Part shown: piece by piece, positions 12,901 to 25,564 of the stretch
Layout: every line of letters begins with the position of its first letter
Position numbering within the stretch: the first letter of the stretch is position 1
Origin: Theristus sp. LFF4_11
Taxonomy: Eukaryota > Nematoda > Chromadorea > Monhysterida > Xyalidae
Reading direction: 5' to 3'
Length of the DNA: 64,000 nucleotides
Assembly (NCBI GenBank): GCA_030248135.1
Contig: JASANC010004977.1
Coordinates: 38,116 to 102,115 of the forward strand
The notes under the pieces: generated by a model
The model's input: only the letters and a program-made list of their open reading frames with translations
The model's database searches: none
What the model was told of the DNA's origin: nothing
Position numbers and translations under genes: made by a program

Positions 12901-15900
12901 AAACTTTTACATCGGAATTTTGCGGTTGAATTTAGCTTAACCGAATTTGATACAGCTGACAGCATTCAAACTTTTTCGTGAATGAGGAAGGAATTGTTGT
13001 TGTGTGATTTTTTGGCCAATAAGCATTTCTTTCAATCCGTGTTAACGTGTAAAGTTGCACTTGCACGTTTCGTTCTATTACCCTCATCACAAAAGTGTTT
13101 TACTCTGCTATTTCCTTATGGCGACTTTACTCTCTTTGTGTAAAATATGGCATCCGTTTCGAAACAGGTTTCTGTTGCAAAATTGCCGCTGTTTTTGAAA
13201 CTTCAAAACATGAAGCCGATTAGATAGACACAGACGGAGATGCTGAATGAGCGAAAAAAGCATGTTTTGTCATTTGCTGCATGTTTTCGCCTGGTGCAGG
13301 CTAAAACGACTCACTCTCCTGTTTGCCATTTGCTGCATGTTTTCGCCTGGTGCAGGCTAAAACGACTCACTAGGCGCCTGCAGTTCACCACTTACAACAT
13401 CCGCTCAACATTTTTCTCGACAAATTGTGAAGGTGTCACACTGGCAGCTACAGCAGAGGGATTGCTACACGGATTTTGTTGTGCTACCAATGCCAGCTTC
13501 ACAAATTGTTTATTAAAATGTTAAGCGGAAGTTTTGGAGTGAGCTGAGCAAAACACAACCAACACGCGAAATTTCACGGGAAACTGCTATACAGCATCAA
13601 ATTGTTGCGTGCGGTTTTTCCTAATTGCAGGGAAGATATCTATCTTATTTCCAGTCATCTCAAAACCATACATCAAAAAAACATTTTTTCAACGTTTTTT
13701 CCAGCGATATCAGCCAGCGTGCATTGTTATGCGGAGACGCTGAAAACGCTCCGTTATGCGCATCGCGCTCGCAACATCTTCACTTGTTCCATGAATGAAC
13801 ACTCACGTCAGGTCAGTTCGGAAATCTGAATTTTTTTAATATTAAAATTAAAATTAAAATTAATTTGAAGGTCATTTGAAAAAAGATTGGGAAATATTCG
13901 AACAAAATCACAGTCAAAAGATTTAGCGTGCTAGAAATGAAGAAGTGATTTTTTTTAATAAAAAGAATTCTGAATCTGACCTTTTCTTTCACGCGCACCT
14001 TCAGTCTACACAGATTTTAGCCATTATTAAGGCCTAGATTCGGAACACGCTCCTACAATAGTTTTCAAATGGGTTCATGCCTTTCATGATCGGCAGAAAA
14101 ACTAGTCTGGCTTCAATACCAGAAAACCGCACCACATGAATTCCAATGCTAAGGCGAACCATAAGAATTCTAATTGTAAAAAAAGCACTTTCGTTTGTGC
14201 ATTATTGCGTTAACTAGGGTATTAGGTCGTGTTGTATGTGTTTATAAGTTAAACGGCAAAATCGATAAGATCGGTTTGAAAAGAGATATTGAGTCATCAG
14301 AGACGCTTTCCCAGTTTTCAAACGAATCATTTTCCTGTACTGCAGAATAATTAAAAAAACCTGTCACTTTTAACGCAAAACACAGAACATGCGAAACTGT
14401 GAATCGCAGAAGTATCAGAGCTTGCTTAAAACCAAACACCCCTTTTGAGGCTGAATAATGTGTTTGTACCAACTCCGATCCCGTTCATTCATCATTCGCA
14501 AGCTCTGCAAAAGTGACAGGTTCAAACAAACACACTAATAATTTAATCCAAGGATCACTAAATTCCCAAATCAATTAGGTGTTTCCTCGAAAAACCCCAT
14601 GCCCCCCAAAAACCAGCCACAATGGGCATGCCAAGCTACCCGACGACTTCCGCCATGATGCATTTTTTTCTATTTCTCCTTCTAGTCCACCCGTCTCTCT
14701 GGTAGTCCCGGTTGCCCTGGCGACAGCGCACGCATACACGAGCAATTGCGGGTGATTGAGGAGCTCAGAGCTCAGATACACAGTTTACAGCTGGCATTAG
14801 AGCGCTCGCCGGAAAGCAAAAATAACGCAGAACAGGTATACACCAGGTTCATCTGGTGATTATGATTGATATTTTTTATTGGGGGCTCGCATAAAGCCAA
14901 AATGGTGTTGTCGAGATTTGTGCCAAGCCATATTGATTGCTTTCCGTATATATTTAGTAGTATTTATTCATTTTCCGCTCTTGAGCAATTACCGCAAGTC
15001 GTTAATTTTTCATTTCCACCTTGTTTCCTTTCACCCGATGCATTGAATGGGCGAGCTTATATTGCGAAATGTTTATTGAGTGTGTATAGTGATGTATACC
15101 GCAGCTATTTGTGTTTTATGGTTGACTGCGCGGTTTTATTACCGTATTACCCCCATTAAACCCCCCCCCCACCATTAATCCCCCCCCCACCAATAAACCC
15201 CCACCCCCCCGACCAGTTTCCGAATAATCCCCCCCCACAAATAATCCCCCATGGGGGATTATTGGAGACCTGTTTGAAACACATACCCAGCGAATTCAGT
15301 GGCTGGTTGCAGTGAAAATGATGAAATTGTGCTACCAAAGGCCCCAAATGGGTGAGTTAATAGTAATTTCATTACAAAAGGCTGTTATAAAAGGAAATTT
15401 CTATGTAGAGTAGAAGTTTCTGCGACTTTCTTGCCTGCCATGCAATGTATTTTTGCTATTTTTCAACAAACCCCCACCCCTAGAATTTTTTGTAAAATAA
15501 ACCCCCCCCACCAATAATCCCCCCCCCACCAATAAACCCCCACCCCTAAAAGTCGCTGACGTATTAATCCCCATGGGGTTTATTGGGGGTAATACGGTAT
15601 TAGGTTTTCTACCAAAAAAAACAAAATTTATCACGACTCAGATATGAGCACTTGCATAATTTCACGAACTGAAAATGAGAATCTCAAACCAAACTACTAC
15701 AATTGATGAGAATGTCGCCAAAGCCGATGATCTGCTTCATTTGTGCGATGCAGATGAATGCGCACACATCCAGCCAGCCTCACACACCGCCGCCGTGCGC
15801 CTGCAACACTCAACACGAAACAAACACACTGGCAGTGAGACGGTCAGTTTAAAAAGATTTTAAATTTGGTTTTCTTTGTGATGTTGTTTCCATATTTGTC

Positions 15901-18900
15901 GGCTTTTTTCACGCGCCCAAAAGTTCCACACGTCCGAAAAAACTGTGCGAGCATTTTTTTAAATGCACTCGTTTCTCTGACGGATGTGTTGAATAGGTGA
16001 GGTGCAAACAAACACACTGGCTAAACGTGTGTGGGTATGCTGGTACGTGTGCAGTCTTCCGACAGATCTCTCACTGTGTGGTTTGTTTGGAACAGCTGAT
16101 TGATAGAAACTCTGGTCTTCAGACACGAATTTCCACTCTGAACTGGCCGGTAACATAAACATGTTCACAAAATATAGCATGAAACAATCAAGTTTTGAGC
16201 AGCCTGCCTGGTGTCCGTTATACTGACGAGCTAGAGGGTATCGATGGGACAAAGAAATCGCAAAAATCGCAAACTTGCCAACAATAAAAAAGAATTATTG
16301 AATTAAAATCCACTTTTTGTCCTGCAGCACATCGGTATCACGAGGCAGCATGACATCGCCCGAGCCCCCGAGACCATCAGCCACCATCAACAACACTGAA
16401 ACAGCGACTGTTGCTGACGATTCACTCATCAACCCCAAACCTGATCAACCACTGACTGTCACAGCAGTAGTCAGCTCTTCGTTGGACACGACCACCACCA
16501 CCGCCACCTCAACGCCCACATCCAGTTCGAACGCGGACGCGTGCGAACGAAGCCTGGCGTTGCTCAGGCAGATTGAGTTCGTACAGCAGCAGCGGTTGCA
16601 CTGTGAGTCGTTTTTTTTTCAGACAATCGCATGGTAAAAAAGGTTTCCGACTAGGTGTCCGGTGTCCTGTCCGCTTGGATGTCCTGAGAAAACAGTGGAA
16701 ACACCACACTACTCGGCGGTTTGGGACACTTTGTTTTCTTGGGCCAATTTTGTTATTTGGGACACGGACACCGTGCGGGACACCCAGGCGGAGAGGACAT
16801 TGGACACCTGCTTGGACACCGTTTTATAGCGTGAAAGTGGTTTTTATTCAGCAGACGTTGTTATAAAAACTGAAAGAATGCCTCAAATTTTAAAGACATG
16901 AAATAAACTAAAAAAACACCGAATAATGTTGACTGCCATGCAAGCGTCCAAAAAAGAAACAAAATATCGGTCACAGAAAGCCATCGAAAGTGTGTCGAAC
17001 ATTTCTGTTGCCAAACCACTTGACCTTTATTGCTCGTTTTATCACCACACGAGAGAACGCTTTCTGATGCATATCAATTTTGTGCAGCTGCACAGAGATC
17101 GTAAATGCCAGTTGTCACACATTGGTTCATCGTTTATTGCGATAATTACTATTGAAGGACCCGTTTTTTGCTGAAACGCTTACTGTCATCTTTCGGTAGC
17201 ATCCCTCAGTTTTTTATCTTTTCAACTTCCGGCATCCGATTCCTATCCCTCGCGACACGCTTGTTTTGTTCATGGTATATCTCTATTGTCAGCAGATAAA
17301 AAACAATGAATACTTGAGCGGTCGGGAAAACGCACGGGAGACGCCTTTCATGGTTTATGGCTTTTCGCGAGCACGAAATGCCTCCTTTGTTTCGCGTATT
17401 TTTGACGTCGCCGCGCCGATCAAAAATGCAAAAGATACAGCGAGCGGAAAAGAGTAACAAGAACACCGTTTCTGTCAAACGATAAATTTTGCTGTCGGCG
17501 GCTGCACATATTGCATTTTTAGGAAGAAAGGCAGCTTTCCGGGGCGAGAAAAGAAGTTTTGATGAACATTTTGCGCATTCAAAGTCTGTGTTTGTGTTTC
17601 TGCAGCCTGATGACATTTACTCACTCCAGTCTCACTGTTTCGGTTTGTGCGGCACATCTATAGACATAGCTGGAGCGGACAGTTACCCTGCATCCTCCGC
17701 TGACCAGGCGACATAAAATTGCACAGAATGGCTGTTTTTGGTTTCTCTGTTGTCGCGGCGCAAAGCTCCATGCGCTGCGCAAGAAAAGCTGATCAGTTAT
17801 AGATTCTCATAAATTTCGAAATCCATTATGCTCTTTAATGGGGATTCGAACCCGGCACCTGTGAAGCCCACACGCAGTACGACTGCGCCATCAGCGCGGC
17901 ATAAACAGTTGAGTGTTTTGTGCGCTGTGTGTATTTATAGTGCGTGTGCGCGCGTGTGAAATATGATTTGGTGCTTTGTGTCATGGCTGTCACTGCAGGC
18001 GCACACGCATTCTTGTTGTTGTTGTGCATGTGTCAGCAGCACACACAGCATCCGTCAAGGCTTACGACACTGCTAAAACGTGCGCATTCGCTAAGCAGCA
18101 CACAATGGCGGTCTATTTGCACCACGATGATCAGATATATGTGTACGTTACGTTATAGCGAGAACATGCGTGGCATTTTATATATTGAACCAAAATTCAA
18201 CCCTCACGAGCTCATGCGGTGTATCATGTGCCACTTTTTTCCGCACGGTATAGCTGTCTGTCAGCATCATTCTCTTGCCAATGCGGTCTGACGGAAGGTG
18301 GTGTGCATTTCAAAATGATACACGCTCTAGCTGTGAATGTTTATCGACATAATATAATTTGAACTGACACTACGATACTACAGTTGGCGCAACACTCATG
18401 CGCGCAGACTATTTTCAATCAGAACTTTTTTTATCACAGCTCGTACTCCCATCAAATTATTCCGTTGCATAATAAGCTAACATAAGTGTAACTTGTTGTG
18501 CCAGGCTTGATGCTAATGAGCGCGCTTCTGATCATGACGCCGTCTGGTCGTGTTTATTCAAAAATCAATAAATATCGTAAAATAAGTTGACGAATGAGTT
18601 CGGTGGCAGCGCACCAGTCAGGCATGTTTTCGCGTCATTATTGGAATACGGAGACGCGCATTAATACTGATACGCTCGAGCAGCAGCAACAGCCAGCTAA
18701 CTACCGACACAACGACCACCACCACTACTACCTCGTTGAAGTGCCTTCACTCGCTTGTTCACTGTTGCTGCCAGCCGACATTCTATTCACGTTTATCAGC
18801 ATCGGCCTGTTGGTGATGCTGGGTAAGTTTTCGCCAGTCCGTATGCCTGATGACTCAGTACCGCGCGCGCGAGAAAATGTCTGCTAGTAAACAGTGTGTG

Positions 18901-21900
18901 CTTGCGTGCGAATGCGCTTCGGCTAATTAGCGGTATTCAGTCTCATTAACTATTCAATAGCAATAAACATGAAAAACTTCCGATTTTTGCCGCATGAGCA
19001 CACTACTTTCGTTTCTGTGACCGGTGTCAACAAGTTTTCAGTAACGTGATGTTTCCTGTGTACGTGTTCTTCTCAGGCATATTCAGTTTTCAGTCACTGA
19101 AATTTATATAACCCAATGAACCGAATACCGCTCAAAGATTTTCTGATATAACATTTCCCAACATGTGAACTGTAAACCACATTTAAAATGATTATCAATC
19201 AATAAAACATGACGTTTTTCCGCCGCAGGTCTACGAAGCCTGGAGTCACAGCCATCAAGCAGCAACACCGCAGCAAACGCGCGAAGCACAGCAGAGTTGC
19301 AGTTGAAAATTGAGAATTTGGAACAACAACTGTTGCAACTCGCACAGCTTTATAGCTCTGAAAGGCCACGACTCTCAAACGTCGGCTTGCAAGTTGGTTT
19401 GCGTTGTTAAAACATTTTGCGTTTACTGCTTTTCAAATGCATTCTGGTCTATTATTTTTACAACTGTTTTTGAAAGCACAAACTTTCACAAATTCTTCAG
19501 TCCACCACAATCATATGATGTTGTTGCATTATTTTCAGGCAGTAGTCATTCAAAATACCATGGCGACTGAGACCGAACCCGCGGGCCAGCAGCACCCAGC
19601 CAATAAAGTTTCTGATCAGAGCACCGATATCAGACACGACTTGTTGGCGTTCGATGAATCCCCCCGTTTCTCGGAGTTTAGCACCACCAGCGGTAGCGCT
19701 CCGGACTCGGAACGGATTGTTCGAACAGCTGAAAACGTTGCGGATGTGGCTATACACACAGCTGAGGTGTCCGAGTACGCTGAAGATGTGGCCGAATGCA
19801 CAATATCAGAAGCTCTGAATGCAAATCTTGTTGGTGTTGCTGAACGGGTGGAGTCCAATGAATACCGTAAAAGTACAGCATCAGCGGGTATTGAAGATGA
19901 CGAATTTGAAATCGCCTATCTAAAAACGGTTGACATATCAGCAGCTGGTAATATTCAGCAGAATAGACAGTATTCGAACGGTGATCATTGCGCAAAATCA
20001 GCCAGCTTCTTTTCGTGGACCATTGATGATGCGGACGCAAGATTCGACGAAAACCACAATTTCGATCAGTCAACATCATCTTTCGGAGCAAATGATAATC
20101 GTCTGACACAGTCGTACGCCGGTGAAAGAACTGCAGCAGCACAATTTCCCGATGATCAGCAATGTTCTTCATCTCAGTTGCATCAATCTCAGCCAGAGGC
20201 TGCAATGCGCAGGCGTCGCCTGAAACTGGACTTGAACTCCTTGGTTGGCCGACTGTATCCGAGCGAGAAACTGTCCAGTGAATCTCGTCCGAAGTTCGCG
20301 TTTCTAAGACGTGGAGAAGGCCAAATCAACGTTGAACAGGAAGCGATTGACAATCGTAATTTAAGCCAACCGGATCAACAGTCACTGACGATCAGCGAGC
20401 AGCAGGCGTCGTCTCGAGACGCGGCTTCGATGGCGTACTTTGTGCGATTTGACCCGATAGCGCCGAGTCAAACAACAACGGCGAGGTCATCTCTGAGGTA
20501 GTGTATTATCGATTCTTTTTTGATTCTGCGACTCAATGCGTGTGCAGATGCGAAAAAGAAACTAGTTTCAATTTTTATGTGGCAATTCAAAAACGCCTAA
20601 GTGACTCGGACTTATTTAGGGGACTCGAATCACTTTGTCAATTTTGCAATTCCCGCGTCATGCATGAAACTGTTTATCTTTCTATGCGCGCATTGAGTCG
20701 CGGGACCAAAATAAAAGATCATAGTCATTTTTCATTGTGCGCTAACTTTAATCAATCGTGGCATGATCGAAATTCTTGTTATTTAGGTCAAATGCATCGC
20801 TGGACGAGACTGGTCGGACCGCTGTGAAACCGGAGAAACTCCGCCGAGAAATACGTGCGCGCGCGGAGCAGCAACGATTCAGACGTGACTCGGGCAGCTC
20901 GGAAAACTCACTGGAACGATCGTCACGTGAACTACAAGCGTATAAAAAAGCGGTTCGACAGCAGAAAGCGAGGATGGACGGGAGTCTCGCGTCGCAAATC
21001 CGCGACACACGACCGTCAGATGAGCAGGTTCTAAGCTCGCGTCACGATTAATCTTCAAAGTATTGCCTTTTTTGTTCTTTCTGACCATGCGACTGTTCAC
21101 TGTTTCAGCAGGATCGAGTTAGCAGTGTGGCGAGCGGTGAGAGTAATCCATCGCGATTAAACAGCGAATGCGAGGAAGAATCAGGTTCGTAGAATTTTTT
21201 GGCCTCTGAGAGTCTGCAAAATCAAGCACACTATTTTTGCAAAAAATCAAAAACTTCGAAATCGTCAAATTTTTCTGTCTCTTTCGTTCTTATAGGCTTA
21301 GCACCAACGATGTCACCACTAAGCAGTAGCAGTGCTGCAACCACGATGCGCCAGTCGTCGACAAACGACGTCGACAGTCGAGTCGCCAGCAGCCACGAGC
21401 AGTTTAATAGCAACGAACCAACCACTTACAGTAACTCCGTTGATGAACGGCTAACGCATCCCTCAGTGCCGGCTGCGATGCTGTCGCGACAACATAAGCC
21501 AGACGAAAATGCCAACAACAAACTACAGGCCGAATCAGCGGACAGTCTTCTATCGGGCGGCAGCGTAACGCAGCCGAGTTCGGATTCGAATGAATCAAAA
21601 AAACGAGTCAATGCCGCGGATGAGCCTACTTCGGTGAATGGTCCCACTCTGCAGTCGCCGGATTTGGGAGTCTACGAAATGAATAACACCACTACAGAAG
21701 CCCTTGATGACGTTGCGATTGAAAAACAAGAAACTGGCACAGAGAAGGTAAATTGTCTTCCTGCGTACTATTATCATCTTAATAAACTTATTTTTTTTCT
21801 TGTGGCTGAAAACGTTTCAAAATAAACACAGCTGATTTCAGGATGACGTGTCGATTTCAACCATTCATTCGGATACCAGCTTAACACGTGCCGACTCACC

Positions 21901-24900
21901 AAGTCGACAAGCTGAAGTGGTAGCTAGAGTGCAACAGTTGCAGGACTGGTCGACGACATGTGTGACGATTATTGGTTCTCAAACTTTGCTGATTCAAGCT
22001 GAGCCCTGTGAAACGCATGATCATGCTGATGAACACCTGCACCAACAGTTCGAACCAGACGACACGATACTCAACTTGTATACTGTGGGTTTCAGTGAAA
22101 TTGGCGGACCAACCGTTGAGGAAATAACCGACGATAATAATAGCGATTTGTCAGCCGAAAATACTGTCGAATTTAGTACGACTGCGCAATGTTCAGATGA
22201 TGAGACGGGTTCCAGTGGCAAAGAGGATTCCCAACATTCTGAAGATGACCAGGAAGAAATCTTCGATTCTGAATTGAACATCCGTAAAGAAGCTGCCACT
22301 GCGAAATTCATTGATGATCGTTTTCAATCACCAACAAACGCATCCAACCGTGCGTTCGTTTCATTCAATCATGAACTAGAGAAGCACAATCAAGACGCTA
22401 GCGTAACAGCGGAAATGCACGACAAAAACCGGCAGAGGTCAAAGATATCGCAATTGTTTCCATTGACGAACAACAACGAAACTGACGATGACTACGTGGA
22501 CTATGACGATAACACTGCTACAACGTCCGAAGCCATTCAACAACAACGCGACAATCCAGAAGCAAGCGTTGTTCGTAGCGGTCAATACATTGCAAATAAC
22601 GCAATGCCCTCGTTATCAGATCAATCAGATGACGACAACGAGCCGAAAGAAATGACAAAATTGTCCGGTAATGCTGAACTGATGACTTCGATTGGCCGAA
22701 ATAACGGTTTTGAGAAATTGTACAACATGCTACTTTCGGACAATCAAGCCAGTCTTCCCGGTACAAATGGATCAGCGGATGAAGACATATTGAATGTGAC
22801 AATGATCGACGGTGTGCCAACGGAGATTTCGATGACGCCGAAATCGGTGACACCAAGAGACACCGGCTATCCATCCACTTCAACAGAGTCGTCAACGTCG
22901 AGTGCCAGCAGTTGCAGCTCGGAATGCTCCGCGAATGCGTCGGTTCATACTACATCCGGTACCGGTGACTCTCCGGAAGCCGTCCGACGTTGCCGCTTAT
23001 ACATGTCAAAAGCGTTCAGCCTAGATTTGTCCTGGGACTCGGCGCGACACGCGGTGCCGCTGCGACGGTCGTGTTCGTTGCCGGATCTAAGCAAGGCGGT
23101 GCTGCCGATCAGTGCGGCAGAGTTTTACGCGCTCAACGGGTTTTCGGGTGACCAAGATGACGGGTATAATGAGCATTGTGACGAACGAAAAGCAAATGAG
23201 GAGACGCCGTCAACGTCGACGTTCAGTAGGTTTTCCGACCGGCCAATCTATGAAACGCAAGGATATTTGCAAAACCAGAATAAAAATGAGTGGTTCGAAG
23301 ACGACGAGGACGATTACGAGGGGAATTTTCTCGACTCGTCATGTTATGGTTAGCAGCTTTTTTGATTCAGTGTAATCAATTTAGGTCGAGTTATTGTGTT
23401 AATGTACATTTTTACGGATGCTTGTGGCATATACTATTGAACATTAGGATCCTTTCAAACCGCATTCAGATATTGACCATCGGAACAAAGTGGTATCATG
23501 GAGCGACACTCGTGGGCAACCGCTTGAAGTCGGTCCGTCGCTGCCGCTTGGTGCCAGCGCGAGTCCATTGAAGCCAATCATTAAATCGCCGCGATCCGCC
23601 GCCGGCACTAGTGAACTAAGCACCTCGACGGGCTCTGTGGAGCAGCAGAAATATTTAGCGGTACCCCCTGGCAATAGCAACAATTCAACAGAACGACATG
23701 GTCAACAACAACAGTCGGGGTCGAGCTTAATTGAAATCACTGTGAAACAAATCCAGAACGCATCGACACAAACCGTTGATCTTGACACCACGGATCACCG
23801 ACGCTCAAAATATGATTCCGTAGCGTCTGTCAGCAACGCGAGTATACAGACAAGCAACACAAGTGTGCAGCCGATGTACGTCGCGTCACCAGCGAGCACT
23901 GCCAGCTGGCAGACGTTCCAACGTTACAATGTTCGTCAATTGTTCAACGACTTGCAAATGTTGATCGACGAGCGCCACAAGGTGAGCGCTGTAATAAAGT
24001 TTTAAAGTTTGTTTGTTGAAACCTTTCACTTGTTTTTTCACAGAATATTAAGCACGCGAAACTTGTTATCAGGTTTGGTTGGAAATCAAACACCCCATTT
24101 GTGACTAAGTATGTTTTTCTTGCCATTTCGAGCCCGTTTTTTTCGCAAGCCCTGCAGTCTGCAAAGAAACGTGACAGGTCTAAACAAATACACTGTACTG
24201 TATTTGCTCTGTGGGCGTTATACGGTGTGTGTCATTGTTTCGTTCAACTGTGTGTCTGCAAATTTAAATGAATGCGAATGATTGTAAGTTCATTTTACAG
24301 CTTGACAAGTGCCTTCGACAGTACGGCCGGTCAGAATTAAGAGAGATGTGCGCACGACTAAGTGACAGCTCATACAACACGCAACAGCAGTATCGTCAGA
24401 CGTTGTACAGGACAAGATCCAGTTTAGACACTCGTATCAGTCAAGTGCTGTGGAAACTCAGTGAGACAACACTGGATGGCCTCTCGACAGTTGAACGCCA
24501 TTGGCTGCTTGCGCAGGTACACTTAGGTATTAATATAACAATTGAAAAAACTTTTAAAATCCCAGAGTTGAATAAAAGATAGGTGATGATTCATTCTTTG
24601 TCAGAAGTTTTTGGAAAACTCAAACTGTAAACATTCAGGTACAATCGGCAAGTCAAAACACGACGCCCGAGGTGACGCCGCGGCCACTGGATTTGAGCGA
24701 ACACACAACAACTGCATACGCTATCGGCCAACTTCACCAACCTGCGAAACCGCCACGTAGAACAGCTAAAGTAGAATACTCCAATTCGTCGATTGCACGC
24801 GAACGTGCCAGAAAGCCGAACGAAGAACCGTTCGATATGACGATGGTTTCCAAGTACAACGATCGATTGGTGGACATGCGACGGGCGGTTGTCGCCGATA

Positions 24901-25206
24901 ATAGGGATGCTGCACAAACCGTTAATAACCCAAGCGAATCGACATGCACAAACGAGCAAAAGGCTAACGTACGCACGGCACTTTGGGTGCACGGCCTGGA
25001 GAGCAGGGTGAGAAATTTTTTAACTGCGTTCACCGAAGACTTGCATGTGTTTGTGATGCATTCCAGTAAAGCATTATTGTAAAAATATGCATGTGCTTAT
25101 TAGGTGAGAATGTAACATTAAAATTTTTCAGACAATAACCGACGAGTTGTGTTTCACTTACGAGCATGGAACGGTGAAGAGTCAACAGCCACGCTATTCG
25201 CCATAA
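6908..25206 (+). CDS. Kinesin-3-like motor protein (24 exons, about 2042 aa)
   Basis: Microtubule motor. Exons: 6908-6984, 7342-7420, 7781-7864, 8547-8666, 8795-8871, 9169-9269, 9698-9875, 10653-10750, 10970-11024, 11243-11310, 13705-13811, 14686-14835, 15754-15842, 16328-16602, 19229-19392, 19539-20497, 20787-21027, 21109-21184, 21296-21747, 21842-23348, 23470-23981, 24301-24516, 24639-25007, 25132-25206; sum 6129 bp with consistent phases. The motor (residues about 9-348) has VAIRIRP, P-loop AYGQTGSGKTFTM, switch I ASSRSH, switch II DLAGSE, INRSLATLG and LTWLLKDSLGGSS. TWLL and the short coiled coil after the motor (14686-14835) suggest kinesin-3. The usual loop before INRSL is replaced by KPHVNASKEQ. 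The rest is Ser/Thr- and acid-rich, apparently disordered, with a helical segment at 24301-24516. I saw no FHA, PH or CAP-Gly domain. The ends of exons 13, 15 and 18 are the least certain. Confidence 0.92.
6993..7215. mobile_element. Family F MITE carrying TGACGTCA palindromes, copy 1
   Basis: Left arm TTTAAACGTGTCGCGCC then AAATGACGTCATGTG; right arm AAATGACGTCATTTCG then GACACGTTTAG. The same arms occur near 10087-10310 and 40446-40675. TGACGTCA is the consensus CREB/ATF site. The element lies in kinesin intron 1. Confidence 0.8.
7880..8030. repeat. Dispersed repeat, copy 1 (second copy 20573-20722)
   Basis: Shares GTGGCAATTC, AAGTGAC.CGG, GGGGACTCG, and a 22-base match starting CCCGCGTCATGCATGAAAC with a stretch at 20573-20722. 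Both copies lie in introns of the kinesin gene in the same orientation. No inverted ends were recognised and the origin is unknown. Confidence 0.7.
8137..8270. other. Homopolymer block, possible assembly artefact
   Basis: A run of about 24 G is followed by GT- and T-rich sequence with several long T runs. It lies in kinesin intron 3, so no coding sequence is affected. The texture resembles the block at 62089-62290, where coding sequence is clearly missing. Confidence 0.6.
9085..9168 (+). repeat. CCAAT..TATA repeat ending at a splice acceptor (kinesin)
   Basis: GATCACCAACCAATCAGCTG, 6 nt, then TATAAATTAGAGTTCGACAG, ending TATTGCAG at kinesin exon 6. The CCAAT and TATA spacing is promoter-like, but the repeat sits inside introns and is more likely the 3' part of a dispersed element. 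Confidence 0.6.
9392..9605 (+). mobile_element. tRNA-derived SINE, copy 2
   Basis: Box A-like TGGCCTGAATGGTAGCGCG and box B-like TGATCGAGCCCC, then the shared body (ACTCGATGGGCACCC, TTCTGTACGC, CCTGGCTGAAAACATCGCC) and an AAC-rich tail. It lies in kinesin intron 6. Confidence 0.75.
10029..10379. mobile_element. Family G MITE with a nested family F MITE
   Basis: The outer ends are AGGCCCGTTCATACTGACA and TACGTCAGTATGAACGGGT, matching a solo copy at 53875-54048. Inside, about 10087-10310, is a family F element (AAACGTGTCCCACTGAAATG.. to ..AAATGACGTCATTTTAG). The nesting shows that F inserted after G. It lies in kinesin intron 7. Confidence 0.8.
12430..12698. mobile_element. Family B MITE, copy 1
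   Basis: Begins TACAGTACGGCCGAATAAAT and ends TTTAATCGGCCATACCGTA. The interior includes GACTAGGAGTTGTCTTTTTC and AAAAAGCTGCCATG, shared with copies at 33799-34067 and 36380-36660. It lies in kinesin intron 10. It has no coding capacity. Confidence 0.88.
14350..14540. mobile_element. Family E MITE in kinesin intron 11
   Basis: Inverted ends AAAACCTGTCACTTTTAAC and GCAAAAGTGACAGGTTCAAA. The family is described further under the copies at 26295, 40297 and 50659. The outermost bases are diverged here. Confidence 0.65.
15140..15599. mobile_element. Family D MITE with C/G-run ends, copy 1
   Basis: Starts TACCGTATTACCCCCATTAA and ends TTTATTGGGGGTAATACGGTA (inverted). Subterminal blocks alternate C runs with AATAAA/AATAAT. 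The same element lies in the opposite orientation at 32847-33308, sharing a core with CAGCCACTGAATTCGCTGGG. It lies in kinesin intron 12. Confidence 0.88.
16632..16835. mobile_element. Family C MITE in kinesin intron 14
   Basis: Left end AAAAAAGGTTTCC with GGTGTCCGGTGTCCTGTCC; right end GGACACCTGCTTGGACACC. The interior has GGGACACCCAGGCGGA. The ends pair as an inverted repeat. Confidence 0.75.
17836..17902 (-). pseudogene. tRNA-like sequence, probably a pseudogene or SINE head
   Basis: The minus strand carries box A-like GATGGCGCAGTCG and a perfect box B-like GGGTTCGAATCCC about 35 nt apart. I could not fold a clean anticodon arm or acceptor stem, so an active tRNA gene is unlikely. It lies in kinesin intron 14. 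Confidence 0.35.
18594..18822 (+). CDS. Possible alternative first exon of the kinesin gene, encoding a membrane segment
   Basis: An ATG directly after an in-frame TGA (18588) opens 76 codons that end at a near-consensus donor (G|GTAAGT). The phase left over (1) is exactly what exon 15 at 19229 needs, the same as for kinesin exon 14. The peptide has a Gln/His-rich stretch and then, around residues 48-75, a hydrophobic segment (ACSLLLPADILFTFISIGL) long enough to span a membrane. If used, it would yield a motorless, membrane-tethered isoform. It cannot be an internal cassette exon without an acceptor after 18588. Chance cannot be excluded. Confidence 0.35.
24002..24198. mobile_element. Family E MITE in kinesin intron 21
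   Basis: Ends TTTGTTTGTTGAAACC and GACAGGTCTAAACAAATAC followed by ACTGTAC. It starts about 20 nt after the donor of exon 21, so it does not form the splice site here. Confidence 0.65.
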
Positions 25207-25250
25207 AAAGTGAATGGATTGGAAAGACACGAACATGGAAGTGGACGATA

Positions 25251-25256
25251 AATAAA
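25251..25256 (+). terminator. Poly(A) signal of the kinesin gene
   Basis: AATAAA 45 nt after the TAA stop at 25204-25206. The convergent neighbour on the minus strand ends at 25565, so the two 3' ends share about 360 bp. Confidence 0.6.
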
Positions 25257-25564
25257 AGAAATGCTTTGGACAGAAACGTTGCGTTCAGTGAACGTCCGGC
25301 CGTTGCAGATTTTTACTTGCTCACATATATTCAACGAAATGAGTTAAAACACCGCAAACAAACATCTGTACAATATTATTACAAATACTGCTCATTTTAA
25401 CAAACTGTAATGCACATGTATTGCCTACTTGTCAGTGCTGTGGTATATTTGTATAATCTGCTGCGCATCCAGTGAAAATACAGTGCTTTACGTAAAAAAA
25501 TCGTACCTGAATCAAGAATGAAAACAGCAACAACAACAAAAAATGTGCATGGCAATATTCAGTT

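Noticed and set aside
17605..17716. Candidate kinesin exon after a CTGCAG acceptor
   Set aside because: Phase 1 entry from exon 14 gives an immediate stop and there is no usable donor before TAA.
17836..17902. Functional tRNA gene
   Set aside because: Boxes A and B are good but the stems do not fold, so I list it only as tRNA-like.
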